Assembly: GCF_036588685.1 (NCBI RefSeq)
Contig: NW_026963310.1
Span: 1-64,000, forward strand
Reading direction: 5' to 3'
From: Mytilus trossulus
Taxonomy: Eukaryota; Mollusca; Bivalvia; Mytilida; Mytilidae
Length of the DNA: 64,000 bases
Under the pieces are notes generated by a model. The model made no database searches. It was not told the DNA's origin and was given only the letters and a program-made list of their open reading frames with translations. Position numbers and translations under genes: made by a program. This document shows, piece by piece, positions 34,701 through 46,254 of this stretch. Position 1 is the stretch's first letter. Every line of letters starts with the position of its first letter.

Positions 34701-37700
34701 ATTGTTTGCTTTCTCGTTTTTTATATAGATTATACCGTTGTTTTCCCCATTTAAATGGTTTTACAATAGTGATTTTGGGGCCTTTTATAGCTTGTTGTTC
34801 GGTGTGAAAAGTAAAATCACAAAAATACTGAACTCCGAGGAAAATCAATGAGCCAAGGCTCCGTGTTGAAGGCCGTACATTGACCTATAATGGTTTACTT
34901 TTATAAATTGTTATTTGGATGGAGAGTTGTCTCATTGGCATTCAGACCACATCTTCCTATATCTATTTCAGTTAATAAAAAGACAAAAAATGGGGTCACC
35001 AGATCCGTTTTCTGTCTACATAATAAAATAGGGAAATTCCAAATACATTCTATTGTAAAAGTACCTTTATGCTGAATTATCTGCCCTTGCTTTTGAGTTG
35101 CCTCCCCTTATGTGGTAGAGTTGTAAAAATTCTAATCAAACAAAAGTTTTGTTTTTTTGTAAAATACAACCATAAATATGATAAAACATGTTTTTTTCTT
35201 TATTGAAATGAAAGTTCTTACACATGAATTTCTACAACTGTCAAACTTTGCACATTCTATTAAAGATCTAGACCTTGTTTTCTAGTATTACCTAATCAAA
35301 GATGGAGGAAGACACCCTATCTACGAGATGATATTTGTGTCATTTACAGAATACGACGAGAATGGTCTCTGATAAACGTATTCAAAAATATTGATAAAAT
35401 CTCTTAATTGTCAAAATTAAATTGTAAGGTCTTTGCAGGTAAATACCTGGATATTTTAGCAATATCTTGTGACAGCTTTAATCCTGATGTTAATGAAACA
35501 ATTGGTCGACAACAAGGCAACAAGAACCACCTGCAGTCACTGAGACAAGTCAGAGAATGGTGTTATCAGTATAAGGTAAGTTGACACTAAATCTAGAAAG
35601 GGGCTAGGACATGTACAATATGAAGAGTGTTTTTTTCTCTTTATTAATTAAAACACTTGGTTAATACCGTTGTAGGTGAACTATTAGTTCCAGACGGTAT
35701 TATAAGGTCAGTAGTAGTCCAAGTTTAGTAAGTGGGAAACAGCATCAGAAAATTGAATGTTTCAAATTTTGTCAGTTTTTTTCCTTCCATTCATTCTATT
35801 TCTAAGTTGTCAACATCGGGAAAGTTTAGCTTATTGCCAAGAAACGCGGCCAGTCAAACCAAAGACTTTAAAATTATCAATTACTGTTTCTCCATTTAGC
35901 ATGCTGCATCAATGAGTATGAGGAAAGACTGGTCGGCCCAGAGTCAGAATAATGCTTTAAAATATGGTGACATGTCTTCCTCCAGACTGTTATACCTTGT
36001 GAACTAGCAAGTTAAAAATCTGAATCAGCTTGTCGGTCTCACATAAAGCAGGATATATAATTATTTTACAATTACACGTCCTCGCCCTGAAAATAAAATT
36101 GAGAATAGAAAAGGGAAATGTGTTAAAGAGACAACAACCCGACCATAAAAAAGACGACATCAGAAGGTCACCAACAGGGCTTAAATGCAGCGAGAAACTC
36201 CCGCACCCGGAGGCGCCCTTCAGCTGGCCCCTGAACAAATATACATACTAGTTCAGTGACAATAGACGTCACACTTAACTCCAAATTATACAAAATAAAC
36301 TAAAATTATAATGCACACAAGACTTACAAAGGCCATGAGAGGCTCCTAACTTGGGACACACAAAAATGCGGCGAGGTTAAACATTTTTTGAGATCACAAC
36401 CCTTCCCTTGTATCTCTAGCCAATGTAGAACAGTAAACGCATAACAATACACACAGTAAAATTAAGTTATTTTATACTTTATTGACAACACCACAAACGT
36501 TACAGAGAAGGCCACATAATTAGAAGAGAAGATACAGCATGAACTAAATGATCCCTCCCACTCTAAATCCTTCATTATTATAACAAAAACAAAAATCCAT
36601 CAAAAAGAAAACAAACGAAAAAAACCCACTCAACCCTCGAAGCATATATAGAAAAAAACCATTTACAGCTTCTTCTAAACAAGAATCCATGCTTTCCTGT
36701 TAATAACTTCTTAATAATAAAATGCTACTATTTTATACAGATTGCTTTTAAGATTAATACAGTTGTCAATACCTACAATCAAGAAGAAGATATGACTGAA
36801 CCTATACAAGAGTTGAATCCTTGTCGATGGAAGGTAAATAAATGAATAATTTGAAATGTCTTACCTTTGATAACTAAGAACACCACTGGGTCGATGCCAC
36901 TGCTGGTGGACGTTTCGTCCCCGAGGGTATCACCAGCCCAGTAGTAAGCACTTCGGTGTTGACATGAAAATCAATTGTATGGTAATTTTTATAAATTTCC
37001 TGTTACTAAACTTTGAATTTTTCGAAAAACTTTTACAATTTTCTAATCCCTAGAATAGATTACCTTAGCCGTATTTGGCACATCTTTTTGGAATTTTGGG
37101 TCCCCAATGCTCGTCAACTTTGTACTTGTTTGGCTTTACAACTTTTTTTATCTGAGTGTCACTGATGAGTCTTATGTAGACGAAACGCGCGTATTAAATT
37201 ATAATCCTGGTACCTTTGATAACTATTTACGTTAATAAACTTGAAAACATACTCTTTACTATAAATATAAACTAAATTGAATTTAGTTTTTGCTTTAGTA
37301 AACATTTAAATGACTTTTTGATTGATGATAGCGATTCCAATTGAAATTTTAAGTGCTTTAAAGCCATGTGAAGTATTCCTTAAAATGTTAGCTCAATATA
37401 GAAAGTTTGTATAGCATTTGATTAGGGACTTTTCTTTTTGTTCCTCGGAGTTCAGTATTATTGTGATTTTACTTTTTGTTGACAAATAGCATAAAACGAT
37501 AAAAAACCTTACTACGACATATATGGTTTTATTTCAGGTGTTTCAGTGTCTTTTGATTGGAGGAGAGAATGCAGGAAGTGAAGCGCTGAGGCATGCGGAG
37601 TCTTTTGTTGTTTCCGACGACGATTTTAAAAACTTTCTGACCAGACATAGTCCTGTGTCTTGTTTAGTGCCAGAATCTAACGATTTTGTAAGTTAGTTTT

Positions 37701-38977
37701 ACTCCAGAAAACACATTTTCAAGTTTTTTTAGTTGGTAATCCTATGTTTAATAATTCTGTCCTTACATCACCTTACGATCTGGCCGATAAAACAACACCG
37801 TATATTTTTTATCTTATGATTTAATCACAATATCAAAAACAATCTGTTTGTGATGAAAGCAAATTTGGTGCGTTCGAATAGCCTTTCTGGATTGTCCCTC
37901 ACCAGGGAACGTTAAACATTTCATATTAAGTCTACCACAATCACTTTATTCCAATGAATGCCTTTATTTTAGAGTTAACTATGAGACAGTTTTGCTCATT
38001 GTTAAAGCCTTAACGTTTTCTCATCTCTAACCGTAACATATATCCATATGTCATAGTATTAAACCAAGAAATTGAAAATGAAGGTCGGTAGAGAAGCCAG
38101 TTTTACAACAATAGAGATGTGTGTAATTATTCCAATGTGAAGCAGGAAAAGCAGGAACTGGTTAATTATTTATAATTTATTAATATATGAATGCCTTTTT
38201 ATAAAATGAATTTTATATTTCAGATGAGGAACTCCTACCTCATCCTGGACGAATATGTAAGTATTCTGGTTATAATCATAAGTTAAAATGGGGAATAGAT
38301 TATTCGAAATACTTTAGAAGGATGTTCTTATTCCCGGCATAGATAACCTCAGCCTTTTTGGCACAACGTTTTGGAATTTTTGTTCCTCAATGCTCATTAA
38401 CTTGTACTTGTTTTGGCTTTCAAACTTCTTTTTTTATCTGAGCGTCACTGATGAGTCTTATGTTGACGAAACGTGCGTCTGACGTATACAATTATAAGCC
38501 TGGTACTTTTGATTACTATTATATTTTAGTATTTGTTAAATGAAATACCCCCGTCTTCCCACAAAAAAATCACAAAAAAAATCCCAAACCAACATTATGT
38601 TTAGGCAAGGGATGTTGTTTTTTTATTGTTAAAACATTATTCTTCATTTATATTGAGCCTATTTTAAACAAATTGTCTCGGATTTTATACAGAGATATAT
38701 AACACATTTTTTTACGACAAACATGCAACATGATTAAATGTTAATCAGCAATATCGACGCAAAGTCAAAAAGTCAAAAACTCCTAAATATGCACTTGTCT
38801 TTGTTATTGCAGATGCGTTTTCTAGACTGCACTAAAGGCAACAAAGACCCCTCCAGATCCATACTGGACGTAGGCGTGGATAATGCATTGTTATTTAGTG
38901 GTTTTGATGAGAAAATGTTCTTTAAACGCGGAGGAAAATACGTATGGAGTAAAGCGGACTTAAGATTGGAGTGGTGA
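31406..38977 (+). CDS. RSAD2: Viperin-like radical SAM protein, complete 7-exon gene
   Basis: Seven exons (31406-31766, 32296-32457, 35439-35575, 36741-36833, 37538-37687, 38224-38256, 38813-38977) join to 1101 nt, 366 aa plus TGA, close to the vertebrate length of about 360. Residues 2-26 form a hydrophobic segment, then a basic and charged linker to ~75. Homology starts at [17 protein letters not shown]: the radical-SAM CX3CX2C cluster ligands are Cys88, Cys92 and Cys95. SGGEP (128-132) is the SAM-binding motif. The end [10 protein letters not shown] keeps the conserved C-terminal Trp used for Fe-S delivery by the CIA machinery. Vertebrate viperin converts CTP to the chain terminator ddhCTP; the substrate here is inferred from homology. 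I chose the ATG at 31406, not the in-frame ATG at 31370, because the hydrophobic segment then begins at the N terminus. All introns are GT-AG. Confidence 0.95.
32296..32457 (+). CDS. RSAD2: Viperin exon 2: SAM-binding GGEP
   Basis: After [28 protein letters not shown], then [18 protein letters not shown]. Phase 1 to 1. Both stretches are strongly conserved viperin signatures. Confidence 0.95.
32620..32870 (+). repeat. Family A repeat in viperin intron 2
   Basis: ATGCCCCATTTTTGGGCATT, TCTGGTCTGTGCGTCCG, AGGTTAAAGTTTTTGG (duplicated once), TTTTGATGAAGTTGAAGTCC, CACGGTCCATTTAACATAG. The distal end is missing. Confidence 0.75.
33640..34085. repeat. GGGGCTGA-type repeat interrupted by an insertion
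   Basis: Outer parts (GTGGCGGATCCTCAATT...GACTGACCTAAGG and CCTAAGGGGGGCCCGCTCC...CCCACGAAAAGGGG) match 29945-30320. The interruption is 33691-33994. Confidence 0.65.
33691..33994. mobile_element. ~304 bp inserted MITE with CCTAAGG target duplication
   Basis: Inverted ends GAGCTACCATTTGATTTTTA / TAAAAATCAAATGGTAGCTC, flanked by CCTAAGG at 33684-33690 and 33995-34001. Inside are a G/T-rich run (33711-33750) and short AAAAAGGCAGGAC-like tandem units. The 91-residue minus frame through it comes from those units. Confidence 0.8.
34095..34850. other. Viperin intron 2, no recognised feature
   Basis: AT-rich intronic sequence. ACATGCATGAAATACTTGC at 34408-34426 resembles a conserved SINE block also seen at 59165 and 59750, but only this short piece is present. 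Confidence 0.45.
34855..34965 (+). repeat. Family D repeat in viperin intron 2
   Basis: AGGCTCCGTGTTGAAGGCCG, TACATTGACCTATAATGG, GGAGAGTTGTCTCATTGGCA. Confidence 0.75.
35439..35575 (+). CDS. RSAD2: Viperin exon 3
   Basis: After [27 protein letters not shown], then [19 protein letters not shown]. Phase 1 to 0, ending WCYQYK|gtaag. Conserved core of the radical-SAM barrel, including the A-I-S-C-D-S-F motif. Confidence 0.95.
36105..36480 (+). repeat. Family F interspersed repeat in viperin intron 3
   Basis: AGAATAGAAAAGGGAAATG, AGACAACAACCCGACCATA, CGCCCTTCAGCTGGCCCCTG, ATACATACTAGTTCAGTGAC. A diverged copy lies at 44282-44465 and a reverse piece at 54240-54370. Confidence 0.7.
36741..36833 (+). 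CDS. RSAD2: Viperin exon 4
   Basis: 31 codons, phase 0-0: [18 protein letters not shown], then [13 protein letters not shown]. Matches the viperin FKINSV-N-x-x-N...M-x-x-I-x-x-L-x-P-x-RWK segment. Confidence 0.94.
36850..37225 (-). repeat. Family C interspersed repeat, reverse copy in viperin intron 4
   Basis: Reverse order of the 24468 copy: ATCACCAGCCCAGTAGT, ATTTGGCACATCTTTTTGG, CTGATGAGTCTTATGTAGAC, GAAACGCGCGTATT, ATAATCCTGGTACCTTTGA. Confidence 0.75.
37538..37687 (+). CDS. RSAD2: Viperin exon 5
   Basis: 50 codons, phase 0-0: [18 protein letters not shown], then [13 protein letters not shown]. Conserved viperin stretch VFQCLLI-x-GEN and SCLVPESN. Confidence 0.94.
38224..38256 (+). CDS. 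RSAD2: Viperin exon 6: 33 nt micro-exon
   Basis: Eleven codons, [11 protein letters not shown], between TATATTTCAG and GTAAGT, phase 0-0. The residues fall in the conserved [14 protein letters not shown] motif continued by exon 7, which confirms this very short exon. Confidence 0.93.
38335..38515 (-). repeat. Family C repeat, reverse copy in viperin intron 6
   Basis: TTTTTGGCACAACGTTTTGG, CTGATGAGTCTTATGTTGAC, GAAACGTGCGTCTG, ATTATAAGCCTGGTAC. Confidence 0.75.
38813..38977 (+). CDS. RSAD2: Viperin exon 7 and stop
   Basis: [57 protein letters not shown] at 38975-38977. The highly conserved viperin C-terminal domain ends in Trp366. Confidence 0.96.
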   Translation: MRFLDCTKGNKDPSRSILDVGVDNALLFSGFDEKMFFKRGGKYVWSKADLRLEW

Positions 38978-39394
38978 TCATAGAACTTGAAATTAATGTT
39001 TTAGGCAGCTCAAAAACAAAAAAAGTATTAACCCATTCATTGATATGTTAACATTGTTTAAAGACTTCTATTTAATGACATTTGCTTTCCAAACTGTTAT
39101 TCTTGACGTTTTATACAAATATATATTTCACAAATGCCTTTATTGAATAATACATTATATATTGAAGTAGAAAGTAGTTTTTGCAAATGTTGATATTTAT
39201 TTTTCATCAGTTTAGGCTGATCTTTAGTAATTTGTGATTTCAAATGAGTTAAAATGTTCTTTTCCCCCCAGAAATTTGAACATTTGATGCCGCAATGAAA
39301 TTTATTTGAAAATCTTTTCATTTAAATTACCGGTATTAATTATATAATCTACTGTAATATTTATTTGAAAAAAATTGTATCATTGATTCCTTTT

Positions 39395-39690
39395 TATGCC
39401 CCACCTACGATAGTAGAGGGGCATTATGTTTTCTGGTCTGTGCGTCCGTTCGTTTGTTCGTCCGTCCGTCCGTTCGTTCGTCCGTCTGTCCCGCTTCAGG
39501 TTAAAGTTTTTGGTCAAGGTAGTTTTTGATGAAGTTGAAGTACAATCAACTTGAAACTTAGTATACATGTTCCCTTTGATAAGATCTTTCTAATTGTAAT
39601 GCCAAATTAGAGAATTTATTCCAATTTCACGGTCCACTAAACATAGAAAATGATAGTGCGAGTGGGGCATCCGTGTACTGTGGACACATT
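39395..39690 (+). repeat. Family A interspersed repeat, near-complete copy
   Basis: Hairpin TGCCCCACCTACG...AGAGGGGCA, then TTTTCTGGTCTGTGCGTC, a (CGTTCGTCCGTC)n microsatellite, AGGTTAAAGTTTTTGG, TTTTTGATGAAGTTGAAG, GGTCCACTAAACATAG, and a distal GAGTGGGGCATCCGTGTAC. The reverse frame through the microsatellite (RRTNERTDGRTNERT) is an artefact. Confidence 0.82.
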
Positions 39691-39719
39691 ATTGTTTTAT
39701 AATTAATTTTATCAAAGCA

Positions 39720-40965
39720 AAATACTCAAGACTATTCCGTTTTTTAGAGGAATTAACTGTAAATATGTGTTGATATAAAAACGAAAATATGTACGGTGAC
39801 CAGTTTTTTTTTTTTAAAGCAAACCATAAAAGCTTTGTTCCAATTATTTTGTTGTTATTGTTTCCTATTCTTTCATTACGTTTTCTTTGTTTATACTTTT
39901 AAAGTAATTTTTTTCTAAACGTTTAATAAAAAAAAAACCTTAATTAGACACACTATATGTAGCTTGACTTGTTCCGGATGACACATTCTTTTCGTAATGT
40001 TTTATTTTTCATAATAGAACAAGAGAAACGATTTTTTGGCAAAGTACGAACTGATGCTTTTGTCTCGTCTGCGACGGATGCCGCGGCAAGTCTGACATTT
40101 AAATTGCATTTCCGGCGACGATGATGATATAATCACCAATTGTGAAATTTCCGATAAAGTTAGTTTGTTAGAAACTACTTGCAATAGATCAGCTATTTTT
40201 AATAAACATTTGCATTACTATAAAGTACATGTATCAGATTGACGACTTTTTTGAGGCCCTGTCGCCAAGGTCATTATAAGTCCTGTGACTTTGGATCAAT
40301 TTTCAATGTGTTATGCTAAAGTAATATTAATAAGAGCTCCCTATAATAGACACAAATATTTTCGATAAAGTTGTATTGCTTTTTGTGCAACTGAGTTTTT
40401 CGACACTTTTGAAGACCTCATTAGATCATGGTCTAGTGACTGAAAAATATACAATGTTGCTTTCCATTAGATTTTTATTTTCTAAGCTTTATTCCGACAC
40501 TCAAGACATATATATGTGTCAACAGTTTATCTATTTACTCTTTTATCTTCCCTATACAATATAAAATAATCTAACAGAGATATATACTATAATACAAATA
40601 CTAACTACATTTATCAATTGCAATTTCATATTAAAATCATTAAATCATTTCCCTATCAATAAAGTTTAATCTAACTGCTGATACATGTAGTAGTTATTCA
40701 TAATCAAACAAACATATTGTAAAGGTATTAGTACATGTATGTCAAGGAGTTTAGTATACATAAATTGTATTGCACACTCATATTTGTATCAGGTCTTTAT
40801 TAGCTTTTTGATTTCATAATTATATTACTATTTTAAAATTTATGGCAGACAACAATAACCAAGTGTTATTAGTTTATTACACATTAATTGAACTTGTGAA
40901 CTATATTAATGTACATACACATATTCATTGGTATGAAAAAACTTTATCATATATGCTTTCTGTGA
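39720..40965. other. Intergenic, no gene recognised
   Basis: A GC-richer patch at 40050-40130 (GTCTCGTCTGCGACGGATGC) stands out from the AT-rich background. A minus frame there contains MQFKCQTCRGIRRRRDK, which is too short to assign. Confidence 0.4.
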
Positions 40966-40969
40966 TATA

Positions 40970-41187
40970 CTGTAACCCAACTTATTTTCGCGGATACTTT
41001 ATTTCGCGTTTAACCTCTTTCTTGACCATTTCGCGGCTATTTAATTTGCGATTGTTTTATTGACTTGATGTAGTTTAATAAGGAATGATCAAAGTTTTAC
41101 ATATTCGCGAGGATTTATATTCGCGTTTTTTTTCTACTCGCAAAAGTCGCGAATATAAATCGTTCTCGAAAATTAGTTGGTTTACAG
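40970..41187. mobile_element. ~218 bp TA-flanked MITE (TTCGCG-rich)
   Basis: Inverted ends CTGTAACCCAACTTATTTTC / GAAAATTAGTTGGTTTACAG, flanked by TA on both sides. The interior repeats TATTCGCG/CGCGAATA motifs. No coding capacity. Tc1/mariner-type target choice is inferred from the TA. Confidence 0.85.
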
Positions 41188-41596
41188 TATTTACAATTGT
41201 ATTTTAAGTGTAAATAAAGGGACATCCGAAACAGAGAACATATGCTTGTATTTCAATTTCATTTTACCTTTTATCATTGTAAATTAATATTCAATAAGGG
41301 TTCAACTGTAATCCTAGGTCATAAAACCTTTATTTCATATTAAAATTATCAAAATATTTTGCATATTCTAAAAGTAACTTTTATATATAGGAATCAATTC
41401 GTGCGAACTATGTATTACTTTCCTGAATTAGTGGTTATATATCATTATTATTATTATATATATATATATTATTCTGAATCATTTTACCTTGTTGTACAAA
41501 ACATTTATTCAAATATTGATATTAATACAATCATTGTTATAAAGAATTTGACATACCTTGTTTTTATAATTTTCTGTCACCAAAAAGAAACCTAAA

Positions 41597-41947
41597 TGAG
41601 AGCCGTGGTGTAGTGGTTAGTGCATCGGACTACTAGCATAAAGGTTCCTGGTTCGATTCCCGTCTGGGATGAAAATTTCAGGAACTCAATTTTCGGCTCT
41701 CCCTTGACACCATTTGCGAGTATGGTCTTGAGGAAACGATGATAGTCCGTCGGAAGGGGACGATAAATGACTGACCCGTGTTAAGAGAGAGCCATATCTC
41801 TTGCACGTTAAAGACACCCTTGTAGATTTCGAAAAAGAGTAGGCTAATGCCGCTACAAGGCAGCACTCGCACCCGCAAAGTGGAAAGGGATTAATATAAG
41901 TTGCAAAACTTGTTTCCCAATCCACTATAAATAAATATGTTTAAACT
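41597..41947 (+). mobile_element. Full-length tRNA-derived SINE with 9 bp target duplication
   Basis: The head resembles a tRNA gene with a pol III A-box-like GTAGTGGTTAGTG and B box GGTTCGATTCC (41650-41660). The body carries GTCCGTCGGAAGGGGACG and AGAGCCATATCTCTTGCACG, and the tail is TTTAAACTAAA. AAACCTAAA flanks it at 41588-41596 and 41948-41956. The head is not called a tRNA: no proper acceptor stem closes. The overlapping minus frames are artefacts. Confidence 0.9.
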
Positions 41948-42099
41948 AAACCTAAAAAGTTATATGAACACTGAAAATGCCTCTCCTATTTGGATCGCAA
42001 TAAAGACAATAACATTGTTACAATTATATTTAGCATTGCCATAAAAGTGGTAGGTTGAACATGCCACATATGCAATCAGGTTCAACTCACCGTTTTTAG

Positions 42100-43874
42100 C
42101 TCACCTGACCCAAAGGGCCAAGTGAGCTTTTCCCATCACTTGGCGTCCGTCGTCCGTCGTCGTCCGTCGTCGTCGTCGTCCGTCGTTAACTTTTACAAAA
42201 ATCTTCTCCTCTGAAACAACTGGGCCAAATAAAATCAAACTTGGCCACAATCATTATTGGGGTATCTAGTTTAAAAATTGTGTCCGGTGACCCGGCCAAC
42301 CAACCAAAATTGCCGCCATGGCTAAAAATAGAACATAGGGTTAAAATGCAGTTTTTGGCTTATTCATCAAAAACCGAAGCATTTAGAGCAAATCTGACAT
42401 CGGGTAAAATTGTTTATCAGGCTAAGATCTACCTGCCCTGAAATTTTCAGATGAATTGGACAACTGGTTGGTGAGTTGCTGCCCCTGAATTGGTAATTTT
42501 AAGGAAATTTTGCTGTTTTTGGTTATTATCTTGAATATTATTATAGATAGAGATAAACTGTTAACTGCAAAAATGTTCAGCAAAGTAAGATTTACAAATA
42601 AGTCAACAGGACCAAAATGGTCAGTTGACCTCTTTAGGAGTTATTACCCTTTATTGTCAATTTTTAACTATTTTTCCTAAATCTATGTTATCTTGTACAA
42701 AAATCTTCTCCTCTGAAACTACTTGGTCAAATAAAATTAAACTTGGCCGCAATCATCATTGGATTATCAAGTTAAAATATTGTGTCCGGTGACCAGACCA
42801 ATCAATCAAGATGGCCGCCATGGCTAAAAATAGAACATAGGGGTAAAATGCAGTTTTGGCTTATAACTCAAAAACCAAAGCATTTAGAGCAATACTGACA
42901 CGGAATTAAATTGTTTATCAGGTCAAGATCTACCTGTCCTGAAATTTTCAGATGAATTAGACAACTGGTTGTTGGGTTGCTGCCCCTGAATTGGTAATTT
43001 TAAGGAAATTTTGCTGTTTTTGGTTATTATCTTGAATATTATTATAGATAGAGATAAACTGTAAACTGCAAAAATGTTCAGCAAAGTAAGATTTACAAGT
43101 AAGTTAATGAACCAAAATGGTCAGTTGACCCCTTTAGGAGTTATTGCCCTTTATAGTCAATTTCTGACCATTTTTCGTAAATCTATGTAATCTTTTACAA
43201 AAATCTTCTCCTCTGAAACTACAGGGCCAAATAAAATGAAACTTGGCCACAATCATCATTGGGGGATCTAGTTTAAAAATTGTGTCCGGTGACCAGACCA
43301 ATCAATCAAGATGGCCACCATGGCTAAAAATAGAACATAGGGGTAAAATGCAGTTTTTGACTTATGACTCAAAAACCAAAGCATTTAGAGCAAATCTGAT
43401 AGGGGGTTGATATTGTTTATCAGGTCAAGATCTATCTGCTCTAAAATTTTCAGGTGAATTGGACAACTGGTTAGTAGGTTGCCCCTGAATTGGTAATTTT
43501 AAGGAAATTTTGGCTTTTTTGTTATTATCTTGAATATTATTATAGATAGAGATAAACTGTAAACAGTAATAATTTACAGCAAAGTAAGACCTAAAAATAA
43601 GTCAACATGACCAAAATGGTCAATTGACCCCCTAAGGAGTTATTGCCCTTTATGGTAAATTTTAACAATTTTCATAAAATTTGTAAATTTTTATCAACAT
43701 TTATCCTTATAGATAGGGTTAATTTTACGCAGCAAGAATGTTCAGTAAAGTAAGATCTACAAACACATCACCATCACCAAAACACAATAATTTTGTCATG
43801 AATTCATCTGTGTCCTCTGTTGAATATTCACATAGACCAAGGTGAGCGACACAGGCTCTTTAGAGCCTCTAGTT
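42100..43874 (+). mobile_element. Family B: Helitron-like non-autonomous element, ~1.8 kb
   Basis: Starts AGCTCACCTGACCCAAAGG with a complementary CCAAGTGAGCT, then a (CGTCGTCCGT)n microsatellite (42145-42187), then three ~500 bp tandem repeats beginning CAAAAATCTTCTCCTCTGAA near 42197, 42697 and 43198. It ends AAGGTGAGCGACACAGGC with a GGCTC-TTTA-GAGCC hairpin and CTAG. The 3' hairpin plus CTAG end resembles Helitron termini, and internal tandem repeats suit non-autonomous Helitron/Helentron derivatives. No coding frame. Classification is inference. Confidence 0.65.
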
Positions 43875-45030
43875 TTTATCTTAACATGCCTTCGTTTCTG
43901 TTTGTGTTACATTTTAATGTTGTGTTTCTGTTGTGTCGTAGTTCTCCTCTCATATTTGATGTTTCCCACAGTTTTAGTTTCTAACCCGGATTTTTTTTTT
44001 TTCTCAATGGATTTATATATTTCGAATAGATGTATACATTTGTACTACTGTTGCATTTATTTACAAAGGTGAGTCTGATCTGTAAACAGTATATATGTTT
44101 CTGGTCGGATCAGAATAAATAATAAAGGCAACAGTAGTATACCGTTGTTCAAAAGTCATAAATCGATTGAGAAACAATAATCCGGGCAGCAAACTAAACT
44201 TAGTGCATCGCCACGACGTTATGAAATATTAATCTATATTCAGAAGAATTAGGAAACAGAATATTTTAATAATTTAATATTTGCAATGAGAATAGAGAAT
44301 GGAAAAGAATAATGTGTCGAAACTTTCCAACCAGAGATAAAACACAGCCCAGGGCCACCTTTTTCCGCCTGGCGAGAACATGTAGACGGACTTCAGTAAA
44401 TATATACTAGTTCAGCGAAACAGACTCCACATCAATCTCCGAAACATACAAGTCTAGTGCTGGTACATCTGCTCTTGTTCTTTTTTGATTAAGCATAATC
44501 GGTAGAGGAAAAGGTAAACGTTTAAAAATGTAGTTCAATGGGCAGTTGCACGCCTTTATCAGTACACTCGACCAGTGATATTTGTTTCTTGTCGAGCGAT
44601 TGTATTTTGTACCACATTTGTAAATTCACACTTTTACGTTGTTTAATGCACTTCTTACATATACAAAAGAACCCAAATACCTCCAAGACGAATCTTCAAT
44701 TTATGGGAAAATGGAATACACAAACTACTGTTAAATAGTAACATACATAAAACATCAGGGCTAATCTGTCTCGCTCAAAGGTATATAATGTATATTATTG
44801 GAACATATCATCTGTATCAATATCATCTAACACCTAGAAAGTCATTTAATCTTGACGGATGCTCAAAAACGGAAAAGAACGTTCTTGTGAATTCCAACTG
44901 ATTGACATCTTTCAGCACCTAGCAAGAGCAAAGACAATAAAGAGCAAAATATCTTATTTTCTTAGACTTTTGAAAGGCCTTTAACAAAATTCTAACATTG
45001 GCGACCATTTTATTAGATAGACCATTTAAT
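43875..45030. other. Intergenic with repeat fragments
   Basis: 44100-44210 shares AGGCAACAGTAGTATACCG with 23265. 44282-44465 is a family F copy (GCCACCTTTTTCCGCCTGGC, ATATACTAGTTCAGCGAAAC). No gene recognised. Confidence 0.5.
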
Positions 45031-45034
45031 TTTG

Positions 45035-45110
45035 TATTTGAGCCAGACGCGCTTTTTGTCTACAAAAGTCTCATCAGTGACACACGAATAAAAAAAGAGT
45101 AAAAGACATA
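45035..45110 (+). repeat. Family C repeat fragment
   Basis: GAGCCAGACGCGCTTTTTG, TCTACAAAAGTCTCATCAGT; only the head of family C. Confidence 0.65.
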
Positions 45111-45469
45111 CAATTGTACGAAGTTAAACTTCTAAATGCTGCATAGTCCAATTGATCTAACTGGAATTTTTAATATTTGATTTTATTGCTGTTTTTCATA
45201 AGATTTTGCTTAAACTGAGGTCTTATAAACGATTGATGTTGTCTAGATTTGGTTACTAGCTGGATAAGGTCGTCTTAATTTAAAACCAATTTTTTTAATG
45301 TTATTGTTACCGAGGCAACAATAGTTTCAGTATAATTTGAACAACTCTAAAATAAACATTTGACCCTATATAACAAAGAATTGAATTGTGCCTTTTTCTT
45401 GCCGACTTGTTTATTTATTATTATGATCTCATACAACATGTACAATAACTGCTTACACAAAGTTAGCAA

Positions 45470-46070
45470 TATCACTTGACTTTACTTTCCACTGTATAGA
45501 TGATGTTCTATCACTAAATATTTCAAAAGTTGGTGACTATGTTGAAAGCATATATCCTACCTAACTAGATATAAAAGAACAACAGATATAGTTAAGTCGG
45601 CATCATATCTAGAAATTGATAAAGAGGGTCGTTTAAAAACAAAATTTTACGAAAACGAGATGATTCCAGCTTCCCAATTTAGAGATTTTTATTTCTTTGT
45701 AGCAACATTGCAGTAGCGCCTGCATACGGATTATATATTTCCCAATTCAAACCTTATTCCCGCGATGGTATTTTCCATCATGATTTTCTTGATAGAGGGT
45801 TGCTTTCTTACGAAGAAGCTTTTAACCCGAAAGTTCGAAATGTTGAAGTTGATATAGTCCCTTCTTATAGTTTCTTACGTTGTTTCATAAATCCCATTCT
45901 TTTTTCATTATTGTGAAATACCGAATTAGACTATTTAGCTGGTTTGTATTAACATGAGCAACACGACAGATGCCTCATGTGGAGCAGGAACGACTTACTC
46001 TTCCGGAGCACCCCAGTTTTTGATGGTGTTCGTGTTGGTCTGGTCTTTAGTTTTCTATGTTGTTTCTTGT
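45470..46070 (+). pseudogene. Decayed reverse transcriptase fragment
   Basis: The frame at 45488 reads TFHCIDDVLSLNISKVGD then YVESIYPT and a stop. After a frameshift it continues SASYLEIDKEGRLKTKFY. IDDVLSLN has the RT [YF]xDD-type context with the first residue lost (C-I-D-D). I recognise the family (YIDDVLSLN...SIYP...SASYLDL) from invertebrate genomes but cannot name the clade. Downstream non-coding sequence (GAGCAACACGACAGATGCC...TTTTCTATGTTGTTTCTTGT) matches the reverse strand at 56620-56760, where the same element's 3' end lies. Several stops and frameshifts: dead. Confidence 0.75.
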
Positions 46071-46168
46071 ATGGTCCGACCGTACGCGTATGGTCGGACC
46101 ATATGAGTATATACTCGTTTGGTTATAAACGGGCCGGACCATATGAGTATTTGGACCATATAGGTATA
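46071..46168. repeat. Palindromic GGACCATATGAGTA repeat cluster, left
   Basis: Short dyads ATGGTCCGACCGTACGCG, GGTCGGACCATATGAGTA, ACTCGTTTGGTTATAAACG. Reverse complement of 62946-63060 in its first half. Confidence 0.75.
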
Positions 46169-46254
46169 TTTTTCAATAATATACATGAGAAAACTTTATA
46201 AAATAACATAATTGCTACATGCGATTGTATTATATACAATTCGAATAACATTAA

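Noticed and set aside
41597..41670. tRNA gene
   Set aside because: Pol III boxes are present, but the segment is the head of a SINE with target duplications and no closed acceptor stem.
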